This document shows, one piece after another, positions 49,165 through 61,174 of a stretch of 64,000 nt of DNA; position 1 is the stretch's first letter, and each line of letters opens with the position of its first letter. This stretch comes from Ascarosepion bandense. Lineage: Eukaryota > Mollusca > Cephalopoda > Sepiida > Sepiidae. Location: NCBI GenBank assembly GCA_037127315.1, contig JBBBDQ010001279.1:1362501-1426500 (forward strand), given 5' to 3'. The notes beneath the pieces were generated by a model. The model was not told the origin of the DNA and did not search any database. It was given only the letters and a program-made list of their open reading frames with translations. A program made the position numbers and the translations under genes.

Positions 49165-51178
49165 GCTCACCACACTACCAGAAATATTAAAAAAATCGAA
49201 GTGGAATCGGCAATGGTCAAATTGAACAGAAACAAAGCAGTAACGACCTGACGGAATTGTAATAGAGATGTTGATATCCTTAGAAGGCTTTAGCGTAGAC
49301 AGGTTCACAGAAATAATAAACAAAATCTACAACAGCGGTACTATACCGAAGGACCTAAGCAGATCAATTTTCATAGCACTACCTAAGAAGCCACGTGCAA
49401 AGGAATGTGAACTCCACCGAACAATCAGCTTAATGGGCCACAGCAAAACTCATCATCCGGATTCCGATCAACAGAGCGCTCAACAGAATCGGCCCAGAGA
49501 TAAGACAAGAACAGTGCGGCTTCGTTAAAGATACCGGAACGAAGAATGTGACATTCATGCTCAGAATGCTATCTGAAGGAACTTTCTTCTTCTTCTATGT
49601 GCCCTGTCCCTTCAGGACGTAGGCGATCATGGATCTCCACGTCTCCCTATCCCTTGTGGCTCTTAGTATGTTTGTTCCTGTTGCTCCTGGCAACCCCCGT
49701 TCCGTCATCCACCTGATCAGACCCTGCAAATATGTTATCCGCTGCCTTCCTCTGTCTCTCCTTCCTTCTATCTGACCAGTCAGTATCAGGTTCTCCAGGA
49801 TCTCCTTCCTCATTGCATTTCCCAGGAACTTCAGTTGTCTCTTCCTGATGCTCAGCATCAATTTCCTTTTTGTTGCCATTCTTTCTAACACTTCGTCGTT
49901 GCTTGTATGCTCAGTCCACGATATCCGTAGCATCCTTCTGTAGAACCACATTTCGGCCGCTTCCAGTTTTGTCCTCATTTTCGATGATATTGTCCAGCAT
50001 TCACAGCTGTATTGAAGAACTGACATCACGTAGCAGTCTAGCACACTTTTCTTCGTTTCTATTGAGATCTTCCTGTGTGTTAGTATTTTGCTCATCTTCT
50101 GGAACGCGTCCTTTGCCATGCCAATTCGATCTGGGCTTTAAAAACCATGAAAAAGCGTTTGACAAAATACGCCACAAAGACTTGACAAATGTTCGGCAAT
50201 CTCGACATTTTCTGAAAAAAAAACAAAAAACGTTAAGATAAACAAGAATCTATATTGGCAGTAAACCGCTTGCGTACGGACAGGAAGTGAATTCAGCAGG
50301 TATACTGAAAGGGACGTAAGACAAGTATGTGTTTTCTCTCCAGATCTATTCAACTTATACAGAAAAGTAAAATCCTTGCCAGGATTCGTTATTGGCGGTC
50401 ACAATCTCAACAATGTAAGATACGCAGATGACAGAAGGTAGCAAAAAAAAAAAAAAAAAAAAAAAAAGCGAAAAGAAAGGACTGAGCATAAACTTCAAGA
50501 AAACTGAATGTATGATCATCAGCAAAAAGAAGACCCCCCCCAAAAAATGCCAACTACAAGTCGGAGAAAGTAAAATAAAACAAGTAAAGAAATCTAAATA
50601 CCTGGGAATCGTTCTAACAGACGATGGAAAGTGCAACATTGAGATTCGAAGATGCATTGGCATGGCCAAGGACGCATTTCAAAAGCTAACCAGATTATTG
50701 AGAGACAGGAAAAATCATACAAAAAGAAAAGAGTGCTAGATTGCTAAGTGATATTTGTCCTTCTGTATGGAAGTGAATATTGGACAATCTAATCAAGGAT
50801 GAAAGAGGGTCTTGAGGCAGCTGAAATGTGGCTTTACAGAAGGATGCTGAGGATACCATGGACTGAGCACGTGAGCAGCGATAAGGTACTGGAGAGGATG
50901 GAAACTCATACTTAACATCAGGAAGAGACAGCTGGGGTTACTAGAACACGTAATGAGGAAGGAGGGCCTGGAGAATTTAATACTCACAGGGCGGATAGAG
51001 AGAGACAGTGGAAAGCAGCACAAGACCTACTTAATAGGCCTGAGCAAGTGGATGGCAGGGCTAGGCTTGGGAGAGATACCAAGAATAAAAATAGTGAGAG
51101 CGACAAGTAACAGGGACAAGTGGAAGTCCATGATCGCCTACGTCCTGAAGGGACACGACACATGAAGAAGGGTATATA
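49165..51178 (+). pseudogene. RTE-like LINE, most of the RT domain, interrupted
   Basis: 49165-49584 gives RNKAV (RT N-terminal), IYNSGTIPKDLSRSIFIAL and PKKPRAKECELHRTISLM in shifting frames. After an antisense insert, 50136-51178 gives KAFDKIRHKDL (RT block A), RYADDR (RT block C), KKTECMIISKKK, KYLGIVLTDDGKC, MWLYRRMLRIPWTEH and AYVLKGHDT then stop. A 27-A homopolymer at 50441-50467 sits just after YADD. The 3' tail is ATGAAGAAG. It is dead, but it is the most complete RTE copy here. Confidence 0.85.
49585..50135 (-). mobile_element. RTE-like LINE, 5'-truncated antisense insertion
   Basis: The minus ORF 49595-50119 begins MAKDAFQKMSK and ends VLKGQGT, with a TTCTTCTTC (GAA) tail at 49583-49594. 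It is very close to 5811-6400. It interrupts the older plus-strand RTE between its LRMLSEG and KAFDKIRHKDL segments, a family self-insertion. It is ~550 bp. Confidence 0.88.
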
Positions 51179-51334
51179 TTGGATATTGTACATATAAGAG
51201 TATACATTGGATATTATACGTATAAGTGTATATACGGGATATTATATAATTAAGGTTATATATTGAATATTATTATAGTTTCAATTTTCAATGTTAAATT
51301 ACTTTCTTTATATAAATGAGATATATTTGAGGGG

Positions 51335-51470
51335 CGTGAAACTACCTCTTAACTGCTGTTGTACTCAGGAACACACTGACACGGAAAGGTAACACGGGTT
51401 TGGACCCAGCTCAACAGAATAAATACCATCTTTGAATATAACACGAACCCGTGTTTCTGAAGCTAAACAT
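51335..51470 (+). repeat. SINE C fragment and minisatellite N unit
   Basis: 51335-51375 has ACTACCTCTTAACTGCTGTT (SINE C body). 51410-51470 has CGTGTTTCTGAAGCTAAA, a unit also found in tandem at 53995-54250. Confidence 0.5.
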
Positions 51471-51489
51471 AGGGATTAGGTACCTCTAC

Positions 51490-51800
51490 TAAATCGCTGA
51501 AAAAAACAACATAGTATGAAGAAAAAGACCCCAAGCTTAACAAAAACAAACTTTTTCCATCAAAATGTTTATGCTATTATTAAGAGGAAAGATCAAAGTA
51601 TTTTTTAATTATTTTAAAAAAAATAGTTTATCCCTTTCGAAATTTTGGTAAAAAATCCTGTTTTGATTTTAGTTAGCGGGTAACCAAATCGTTACGAGAG
51701 TTTACAATGGAAAACGTAATGTTACATAAATCAGTTTTTTTCCCAGTGACAAACAGATTAATTTGGAACTTCTTGTAAAAATCAACTAATTGTCGATTAT
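51490..51800 (+). repeat. Dispersed repeat J, copy 2
   Basis: Pairs with 35060-35410. 51801-52080 shows nothing else. Confidence 0.65.
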
Positions 51801-52079
51801 TAATGTAACTCTCAGGACTTATTCACAAATGAATGAAGTTATTTTTTAAATTATTATTTTAAAAAATCTTCGGAAAATATTTTTGTTTTTACATCTGTTA
51901 CCACTTCATGTAAATTCATGAAATTTTAAGAAATTAAATTTTGTTAGGAAAATTAGTTTTACTAGTTAAATGCATGATTCATTGTGGAATTCAAATCATC
52001 TCTTAATTCTTTGAAACATTTTGCCTTTTTTTCCCCCCGAAAATCTACTCCCAATAGTAAAATAAAAAATGTAATAAAA

Positions 52080-52735
52080 CTATGACTTTATTCAATTGGA
52101 TTCAATTGATTCAGTTGATTTAATTGATTCAATTGGATTTAATTGATTCAATTGGCTTCAATTGGATTTAATTGATTCAATTGGCTTCAATTGGATTTAA
52201 TTGATTCAATTGGATTTAATTGATTCAATTGGCTTCAATTGGATTTAATTGATTCAATTGGCTTCAATTGGATTTAATTGATTCAATTGGCTTCAATTGG
52301 ATTTAATTGATTCAATTGGCTTCAATTGGATTTAATTGATTCAATTGGATTTAATTGATTTAATTGATTCAATTGGCTTCAATTGGATTTAATTGATTCA
52401 ATTGGATTTAATTGATTTAATTGATTCAATTGGATTTAATTGATTTAATTGATTCAATTGGATTTAATTGATTCAATTGGATTTAATTGATTCAATTGGA
52501 TTTAATTGATTTAATTGATTCAATTGGATTTAATTGATTCAATTGGATTTAATTGATTTAATTGATTCAATTGGATTTAATTGATTCAATTGATTTCAAT
52601 TGGATTTAATTGATTCAATTGGATTTAATTGGATTTAATTGATTCAATTGGATTCAATTGGATTTAATTGATTTAATTGATTCAATTGGATTTAATTGAT
52701 TTAATTGATTCAATTGGATTTAATTGATTTAATAA
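52080..52735. repeat. AATT-phased minisatellite (9/10-bp modules)
   Basis: ~650 bp of alternating GATTCAATTG, GATTTAATT and GCTTCAATTG modules, giving 19- and 29-bp compound units. AATT recurs every 9-10 bases throughout. No ORF. Confidence 0.95.
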
Positions 52736-53560
52736 ATGATCTAAATGTAGGACATTATAGTATTAAGAAAAAAATTTGATTAATAATGAAATTTTAAAAA
52801 AATTTTCATTTTTTTTTAATTATAATTATTTATGTTTCGAAAATATTTTTTTAAAATACTTCAAAGATTTGTGGTCATTAGTTTATTAACTTCTAAAGTG
52901 AACGTTATATTCACTAATCGAAAATTGAAAAGTTTAAACCAAATCGTTGTGCCTTCGTAGTTTTAAAATAATTTTAAATTGTATTTTTGTGCGTATTTGA
53001 ATTTTTTTGTATTGTAATTTCTATGCGTAAATTAAGTTTTTGTTTCACAGTTTCTTCCTTTACAGGAAACAAGTTGTAAAATTATGTCACTTGTGATCGC
53101 CATACACTTATCTTATTTTGCATCTCTCTTTCAAATACGGGGGAAAGGTCAGAAAATTGAACTCTGTGTTTAAGGAATAGTTTTATTCTAAATTTCATGC
53201 TATAAATAGGTAATACTTGTGTAAATCAAATTAATTTAACATTAAATTTGCTAATTTAAAAAAAAATAATGTTACAGATGTATATTTTATTTTTGCTATA
53301 TTTTTAAAACTGAGAATTAACTTTTGTTTGCAAATGTGTTGATCGTTCAAAAATGGTCGATAAATTGAAAAATTAAAAAAATAAAACGAAAAAATTTAGA
53401 TTCCTATCAGTATAATTTCTGTTTGAAATGCACCAGAGTATTTTGCATATTAGAAATAGTAAATTTAAACATTTAGTTTTCAATTAAAACTAAAATAACT
53501 TTTTCAATAAAGCGTTTTATTTTTAAAAATTCAATTTAAAAGTTAGTTATCGAAAATGAG
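52736..53560. other. Unannotated AT-rich stretch
   Basis: Nothing recognised. Confidence 0.4.
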
Positions 53561-53564
53561 TGGC

Positions 53565-54255
53565 GGTATCTGGAATAAATTACATCCTTGTGTATAATAC
53601 GACCCTGTTGTAGGATCTCCCATTTTTCTATGATAATGGACTCGACTTGAGTATACATATAGTGAGATATCAAGAGACATCGTAAGAGATCCGTAAGTTA
53701 CCGAACGATACCGAAGTTTCACAAAGAATACCGCGTCAGTAATCATAGTAGCTCTGAGCCCCACTCAGCCAAAATAGAATTATTCAGTTCCAACGTGGGC
53801 ATACTAATTCCAGCACGGCTTCACTTCAAAGACTTGTATATATACATTCCTACTAATCGTATTCCTGGATTACTAACCTGCGTTCAAGTTTGTATCTTTA
53901 TGTTTAATATAACTTATTTTTCAATCTCAAATATCTGTTTTGTTGTTCATTATTTTGTGCGGTTCCTCACCCGCGATCCACAACAGAACCCCTCTTCATG
54001 AAGCTAAAAACAAGGAATAAATTACATTATTGAATAGAATACAACTGCGTGTTTGTAAAGCTAAAAACAGGGAATGAATTATATTCTGGAGTATAATACG
54101 TGAAGACAAAAAAATGACATCCTTGTGTAGAATAAAACACCGTGTTTATGACGCTAAATCACATTCATGAATATGAGGCCACGCAGTGTTTCTGAAGCAA
54201 AAATAAGGAATAAGTTACATCCTTGACTGTAATCCGATCTGGTAGTACATCTATT
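53565..54255 (+). repeat. Minisatellite N (~58-bp degenerate units)
   Basis: Four diverged units lie at 53995-54250 and one at 53565-53615. The theme is GGAATAAATTACATCCTTG, TATAATACGA, CGTGTTTCTGAAGC. A separate unit is at 51410-51470. Confidence 0.65.
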
Positions 54256-54397
54256 CCTATTTTAAACCTATTTAAAATATTGTACCGTATCATCCATTAA
54301 AATCTTTGTGGTAAATATAGTGGATAGGATGGGTAAATTATTTCCCCATTTTATATTTTTAATTTCTAGCTTTTTTTTTTTTTTTTGCTGACTGCAC

Positions 54398-54712
54398 AGT
54401 TAAGTGCCATACGTGATACACGCTTGGGCGATCATGTCTCGAAAGAAACATGACTGACTGGGCAGAAGATTATCCCGCAGTAGGTTGCCATTGCTTTCTG
54501 TGGTAGACTGGTTGCCAACCAAGGCTATAAAACCCGATCTGTCCTGTTATTTAACCCATAACTGGAAGGAATAGACGGATTAATACCATTCCCAAGGGTA
54601 TTTGCGCGTAAGTGAATGCAATGAATTCAGCTGGAATTCGAACTCGGCTCAAAGATTTCTCGTTCCGAGCCGATCTCCATTTCACCACAACGCACATCCG
54701 TACAGTAGTCTG
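54398..54712 (-). mobile_element. SINE A, full length
   Basis: The plus strand starts GCACAGTTAAGTGCCATACG and ends with the head complement ATTTCACCACAACGCACATC. A poly-T tract precedes it at 54370-54387. It replaces the left end of the adjoining mariner. Confidence 0.85.
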
Positions 54713-55462
54713 AGTGAAATCGAGCACCATGATGCAATAATCTTCGCCAAAAATTTAAAAACGACACGCTGTACTGTTTCACATTCGCCTCGGAATCTCC
54801 AGTACAAACATTGCACATTGTTTGAGGGTCAATCTGAAGACTACAAAGTTAGATGAGTCTAATTGTGATTATAAAGGTGCTTGGTGTGATCACTAGTGAT
54901 GGCAACATTATGCCTTCATTTATCTTCCCACGGGCCCCCAGACTCAACACGGTTGTCTACATCAAGTGCCTTGGCGAGGTATTGTTCTCTTAGGTCAAAG
55001 GGTGTCTGCTGGAAGATGTCTAGTAACATGATTTTGCACCATGCAACTCATACAGGAAAACCTAGTCATAGTTGTCAGACAATTTTTGCGACCACATCGC
55101 CTCTTACATCTGGTCATCTAACTCCCCAGACTGCAATCCCCTTGATTATAAGGTGTGGGGCACAGTTGTGCGAGAGGCAAAGAAAACTATTTGTAACAAA
55201 AAAAACCCTAAAAAAACTGAAGACAAAGATTATGGCAGCATTCACCAACTTAGACAAGTAGAGTGATCATAAGAGTTGCAGGAGATTCCGAAGTCGTTTG
55301 GATGCCGTGGTTGAAACAAATAATGATTTTATTGAATATATTTACTTTTTAGTATTTCAAGATATGTTTGCGTAATTTTGGTGCGTATATCTGGAAAAAT
55401 GAGATGTTAATGTGACTTTCGTTTTTGCATAATCTAGACAACAATTTATCTATCGCACCCTG
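54713..55462 (+). mobile_element. Mariner/maT-like transposon, 5'-truncated
   Basis: This aligns with 22175-22890 and ends with the same TIR (TTTATCTATCGCACCCTG) followed by TA. SPDCNPLDYKVWG is readable. The left TIR is missing at the SINE junction. Confidence 0.82.
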
Positions 55463-55464
55463 TA

Positions 55465-56765
55465 TTTTACTAAAATATCAAAATTTTCGCGATGTTAAAA
55501 GAACAAAAATGAACTGGATGTTTAGCTATTGTGTGTTTATTTTCCTAATTTCCGTTTCAGAACTTATTTTCGATGCTTCCTGGAAAGGTGCTAAGTAGGC
55601 CTTACCCCGTTAATTTATTTCAAGGTATTAATCTATCATACTTTCCTGTGTGATATGACTTTATTATATTTCTATATAGTAATAAAATATGAAAGTAAAA
55701 AATTACTGTCTTTCATTGAGAACGAAGAGAGAAAACTTCATAAACACTATAAAATATAAACAAACTTTATCTTATGAACAAATCTGTTCTCATTTTAAAC
55801 ACGTATCTACAAACGCAGTAAATATGAACCATTACAGTAAATGAATCGCCCCATTTTTCAAACAGAAAAAAACTCAATGTACAAAATGACAGATTTTGTG
55901 TATTGCCTTTGTTAATCCTTTCAATCAATTTCGGTGAATTTCCTGTCTTTGAGACAAAAGACGTTAATTTCGGAAGAACAAAATATGGCCGCCATATCAA
56001 ATATCTTTTGTCAACTATTGTTATCAACATCTGCCTACTTTGTGTTTTATTATCTATTGTGCTGAGGGCATTTTCAATCATATTGCTTCAAATCAGTTTT
56101 TTAACCTGAGTAAAAATTTCTGAAAACTTGTGAATAGTACGATCCACCATTTTGTCTTTAAAATTTCTCGTAATATGCGCAAGAAAATACGCTATATTTG
56201 AATATTAACAACGTATTTTAGCATGAGATAAGAACGATGATCTGGGAGATAGCGTGATATAGTTTAACTGCGTTGAAAGAATAACAAGTCTGGCGGAGAG
56301 ATAACTCAGACGGTGGGAGAATAACAACTCAGACGGTGGGAGAATAATGTTTTGCATTGATAGATACGGGACTTTTTTTTCTACAACAAGGAAAGCAAGA
56401 AGATTTTACAAATAACAAACTTGCTTAATTCCTCTACAAACTTATTAAACCTAACAATCAGAAATTGATAATAATCGTCACTGGGGTCACCCAGTGAGCC
56501 TCATTTTTACCTTCTTCTAGACCAAGGGTCGTCAAACGCTTTTTTGTTTCTCTTTATTTCCCAGTGACCCCCATTTAATATCTTTAGACCTTAATGCTCG
56601 CACTATTGTTGGTAATTAAAATTCTAACTGAAATGTATGAAAGGCTAAGATCAGGTTAAAAAAAATCAGGTTCAAAAATTCCCCCAGGGTCAGAATTCCC
56701 CACTTCCCCCCAAAATATATTCTTAAGAAACTACATTAAATATATCAAGCAAATTACATATTAAA
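55465..56765. other. Unannotated stretch
   Basis: 56280-56345 has a short tandem (AACTCAGACGGTGGGAGAAT). ATATGGCCGCCATAT at ~55983 is a palindrome containing a YY1-like core. No gene was recognised. Confidence 0.35.
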
Positions 56766-56770
56766 TACAG

Positions 56771-57080
56771 TCATTCAGTTAAGTGGCAAACGTGATACAC
56801 AAATGGAAGATCATGTCTCGAAAGAGACATGACGTGCTAGCCAGAAGATTTTCCCGCAGTAGGTTGCCACTACTTTGTACAGTAGACTGGTTGCCAACCA
56901 AGGCTATAGAGCTCAATCTGTCCTGCTATTTAACCCATAGCTGTAGGGAGAAGTGAAGTGTCAATACCTTTTTCAAGAGTATTTGCGCGTAAATGAACGC
57001 AACAAATTCAACTGGAATTCGAACTCGGCTCTCCGATTTCTCGTTCCGAGCCGATATCCACTGCACCACAACACCAAGCC
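56771..57080 (-). mobile_element. SINE A, full length with 9-bp target duplication
   Basis: TAAATACAG flanks it at 56762-56770 and 57081-57089. The plus strand runs from TCATTCAGTTAAGTGGC to ATCCACTGCACCACAACACC (A box complement), with GGAATTCGAACTCGG (B box complement). Confidence 0.9.
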
Positions 57081-57279
57081 TAAATACAGCTGATGCTATT
57101 GAATAGAATGACATGACCACCACTAATATGCAACAGCACAATTGTACTTATTAAATTAAATAAACAAATTCTTACTTTTGGCAGTAAGATTCGCCATTTA
57201 CAATGCCAGGTCGGTACTCGAAGTTAAGTTACGCTAGGAGGCAATTTGTACGGATAGGTAACGGTTAATCCTAATCTTT

Positions 57280-57480
57280 CATAGGTTAAGATTGTAGTAT
57301 TCGGGGACACATCCTTTTTGGAGTGAGTTCCACAGAGCAGTGGTTTGCAAGAAGAAGCCGATCGAGTGATAAGCATACACCCTTGTGCCAATTAATTGAA
57401 ATAAAACGTATAGTCTTTCTAGGATCAGTCACACTTTCATATATACGCCGTCTCTTGGCGTAATTTTTTTCTTTCGAACG
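57280..57480 (-). pseudogene. Possible second CR1/Jockey-type LINE C-terminus
   Basis: The minus strand reads FLLQTTALWNSLQKG in one frame and RRRIYESVTDPRKT in another, resembling the W-N-x-L-P block that ends many LINE ORFs. It does not match the main Jockey/CR1-like family here. Confidence 0.35.
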
Positions 57481-57499
57481 CATTTTTCTTTACGTTTTG

Positions 57500-57690
57500 G
57501 ACTGAGATAGACAGAGATACAGATAGATATGATCAGGCTGAGATAGATGTATAGATAGATGTATAGATGGATATGAACAGGTATAGATAGATGTATAGAT
57601 GGATATGAACAGGTATAGATACAGGTATAGATAGATGTATAGATAGATAGATGTATAGAGGTATAGATGTGAACAGGCCGAGATAGTGAC
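57500..57690. repeat. (GATA)n-like array with GATATGAACAGG interruptions
   Basis: Units of GATAGATGTATAGATGGATA plus TGAACAGGTATA repeat several times. The TGAACAGG interruption is shared with 25262-25446. Confidence 0.9.
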
Positions 57691-58599
57691 CGTTGAAAGG
57701 CTGACACCAACAATATCCGCATTCTAGCCGTAAAGATTGTCAGTGTGTCCGTACAGCGTTACAATTTTAGTACGCTTTCTTGGAGTAACATCTATTGCAG
57801 ACAATGGCTGTAGGACAACTAATCGACAGTCGAGACACTAGTGTCTGGGCCTGATGCAATCACAGATGACGCAACAGTTTTCAAGGTGAAGCAAATTTTA
57901 TCATGCAGCCCGAAAATAGATTCTTATTGCAGCACACCATTGCAAATGACCTAATTTGGGGTAAAAAAAACAAAAAAACAATTACACTCTGTTACTCCAG
58001 TGGGTATAAAACTGACCGTATGGTGAAAGAAAGAAAAGCAGTTGTTTCAATTAATTTGCACAGGTGTGTATTTCTCTGCAATGGAATACGGAGTGAAGGT
58101 GGCTGCTTTGCTACTATGCAAGTGACATGGCGTGTCTTTGCCGTGAAGATTTGAATTGGCAAAGGAATGTAGTTCCATGGAAGTGGCGAGAGACCTGCCA
58201 CATCCCGTGTGAGAGAAATTGGAGGGTGGAGAATAATTCGTTGCCCACAAGGACTCGGATATTGTTTTGGACTCTGTCAAAGATAGAGGACAACAATACT
58301 CCATTTTTAGCCTGATCTGGCTCATGTAAATATTGCATCATAGTTGACGTAATCATACCAATCAGGCCAAATGACCTTTTTAATCATAAACTCTATTTTA
58401 CCGTTAGAGATTAAAATAGAGAACTGTTATGTAAAAATCAACTTGGTACAATTAAAAAGAGAGTGGGTTATCCGTCATAGTGAAGTGTATGTGTGTTGAA
58501 ACAGATTAGTTTGATTTGGCCTTCTTAGTTAGACAGCCCAATATAACAAGGTTATGAAACAAGAAAATCAAATTTTGAATAGAAACAACAAATGTTTTT
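57691..58599. other. Unannotated, moderately GC-rich, with repeat L
   Basis: 58325-58400 matches 61080-61145 (ATATTGCATCATA, GTAATCATACCAATCAGG). AGACACTAGTGTCT at ~57834 is a palindrome. Overlapping ORFs on both strands at 57900-58350 have no recognised motif and no consistent frame. Confidence 0.35.
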
Positions 58600-59290
58600 A
58601 CAAATAAAATTAATGTATTTTGGTTGATACAAAGTCGTTAAAATGTTCGTAGCAGTCCTTGTAAGAATCTGTTTATGTGTACGTAGGCAGGAACGTATGT
58701 GTGTATGTATGTTTGAGCGTTATATTTGGGTAGAAGTGTCTTTGAAGTATTCGCTCAGTCTTAAAGGGTTTCGTTCGGTTATCAAGTAAAAGAAAAGTCA
58801 GACGGGTGAACCGTGAGAATAAGGAGGTGAGAAAGAAAGAGATGATAATAATAACGATCGCTTGACGTTTGTCAAGAGTACGTGTTGATTACGCTCGTCT
58901 CCTTTCTCTCTGCCGACAGTCGAATTTGCTCCGTCTTTTTTGTTTGTGGTGCTCGGAAAGGTCATTTGGGAATTCACTCTCGGGTGTGATTTTGGTCTTT
59001 CCATTGGACGGCAAACAAACTTCGCGTCGACTCGCGAAAAGGGTCCTTAAAAAGAATTTGTTTCTGATAATTGAAGATTATTTGAATTTTGTTTTTAGAT
59101 ATTTCTGAGTTTTCTATTGACCGAAAACATTTCGCATGAAGGTGTGAAATTTGACGAGTTTTATTTTGCATTCATTTTTGCGTGTGTGTTAAGCAAAGAT
59201 TGTAATTCGAGTCTTTTTTTTATTATTATTTCTAACAAAATCAATGAGTCTTTGCTTAGCATTTGTATTTTTAATGTAGATTTTGTTTTG
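58600..59290 (+). repeat. Dispersed repeat I, copy 2
   Basis: Pairs with 33780-34385. It lacks the 31-bp tandem expansion but is otherwise collinear, ending ACAAAATCAATGAGTCTTTG. Confidence 0.7.
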
Positions 59291-59299
59291 TTCACTACA

Positions 59300-59430
59300 A
59301 AATAAATCTTATCAGAATAAGCTCAAACAATTTGAATAGATGGAACTAAGGCTTTTTATTCTGTTGATCAGCAAGTTAAGTGCCATTCTTTCATCTTCAC
59401 CGAAGAATACAACATACGTGTACAGTAACT
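59300..59430 (+). repeat. Dispersed repeat M, copy 1
   Basis: Matches 62135-62250: ATAGATGGAACTAAG, TTCTTTCATCT, GAAGAATACA. It follows repeat I directly here but not at 34.4 kb. Confidence 0.6.
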
Positions 59431-59789
59431 AAAATTGAGCTCAGTTTCATTCGAACACCGATCCCCTTCGATCCCTTGTCTATCATCGATCCCCTGGAAC
59501 TGCTCACTGACTTCTAGTTGGTCGCTCAGATCCCGTTCGACGACCCCTAATCTATGAAGACGCCCCCTGGTCTATGAAGACATCCGCTGGTCTATGAAAA
59601 CTCCCCCAAGACATTTCAATTTTTAGCGCCGACTTGATTCAGGCGTCTACGATGAATAACACACTTTTGGGGCTGTCTTTTATTTATTTATTTATTTTTT
59701 AATTAAAATCATTTTGTCATTTAAAAATTAATAAATAGTCTTTTCTTTTCGTTTTCTGATGCTTTACCTATTTCAGAGACAGTTACTTG

Positions 59790-60805
59790 TCGTGGTATTA
59801 CGCTGCTATCTACCATCCGCCCGTCCTATAAATCTACCATCCGCCCGACCAGTGAATGCTGCTGTTACATCTGGTCGGGTGTCCCTGCTATTCATCTCGG
59901 GGTTCTTGACAAAATCCAACAGAGAATCTGCAATATAAATGATCCCAACTTGGTACCTCAACTCCAGTCATTTTCTCACCAACGTAATGTGGCTTCCGTC
60001 TGTCTCTTCTACAAATACTTTCACGGCTTCTGCTCCGATGAGCTTAGCTCCCTGTTGCCTCCTCTGCATGAATTTACTCCAGATACTAGACTAGCGGCGG
60101 ATGTGCGTTGTGGTGTAGTGGATATCGACTTGGAACGAGAAATCGGGGAGCCGAGTTCGAATTACAGTTGAACTCCTTGCATTCACTTACGCACAAATAT
60201 CCTTGGAAAAGGTATTAATCCGTCTCTTCCCTCCATTTATGGGTCAAATAACAGGACAGACAGGGTTCTATAGCCTTGGTTGGCAACCAGTCTACCAGAG
60301 AAAGCAATGGCAACCTACTGCGGGATAATTTTCTGCCCAGTCAGTCATGTCTCTTTTGAGACATGATCACCCAAGTGTGTATCACGTATGACACCTGACT
60401 GACTGACTAGACTAGCGACTAGGTCCCATCCTTTTACAGTAAAACTGAAAAAATTTAACCGCAGTTTCTACTCCAGCAGCTTTTTTTCTCGCACTTCCCG
60501 CCTGTGGAATTCCCTTCCATATACTCGCTTCCCTGGCAGCTACAATCTCCAAGAATTTAAATGCAATGTCAATTGCCATCTCTTATCTCCTTGACTTGCA
60601 TCCTTTCCGTGACAACCCTTATATCATGTTCTTCCTTTCCATTCTACTCTCATGCAGCTCTCTTCACACCAGTGTTCTCATCCTTTTCTCACCCATTCTC
60701 TGACACCCCCTGTAACTTGTTCCTCTTTCTCATCTCACCTCTTATGTAGCCCCCTTGTCCACCAGTGGCAGTACTGCCTTGTTTGGGTTGAAATGATTAA
60801 AAGAA
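59790..60805 (+). pseudogene. Jockey/CR1-like LINE, 5'-truncated, split by a SINE
   Basis: The plus strand reads PAIHLGVLDKIQQRICNIN-like sequence, FSHQRNVASVCLFYKYFHGF and, beyond the SINE, SRTSRLWNSLP-type sequence ending LLSP. The 3' UTR follows to CCAGTGGCAGTACTGCC and TGAAATGATTAAAAG. A 60097-60405 SINE A interrupts it. Confidence 0.82.
60097..60405 (+). mobile_element. SINE A, full length with 12-bp target duplication
   Basis: ACTAGACTAGCG flanks it at 60085-60096 and 60406-60417. The head (ATGTGCGTTGTGGTGTAGTG), B box (GAGTTCGAATTAC) and the ~240-bp body are complete. Confidence 0.92.
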
Positions 60806-61079
60806 AAAAGAAAACGCAGTTATTAATAAAGTCCTATGCCACATTTACATATATCTATTTTTTTTTGTTTATTTTTGACGCTTTTGAAATATGTTTCAAA
60901 TATGTTTTTAAACAGAACACTTTTGATATTTTGACACCGTTTCGATTCGTCTTCGAATTTGTGTCACAACTTTAGTCATCAAACAGGAGGTCGTGCGAAA
61001 CCCCCGTTTGTTACTTTTGTTTCTCTTCCTTCTCTCATTTAAAATTCGCACTGTATTAACTAATTAAATTAAATAGACA

Positions 61080-61145
61080 AATATTGCATCATACGTGATG
61101 TAATCATACCAATCAGGACAAATGACCTTCATAATCAATTAAAAT
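61080..61145 (+). repeat. Dispersed repeat L, copy 2
   Basis: Pairs with 58325-58400. It ends ~30 bases before the LTR-like element. Confidence 0.55.
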
Positions 61146-61174
61146 GAGCCAGTAATGATCAATGTAGCATTGAA

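Noticed and set aside
52080..52735. CRISPR or telomere-like array
   Set aside because: Modules are 9-10 bp, without spacers and without a telomere motif; it is a minisatellite.
57903..58356. Host gene exon with overlapping ORFs on both strands
   Set aside because: No motif, no splice-site pattern and no consistent frame. The coding look comes from slightly higher GC only.
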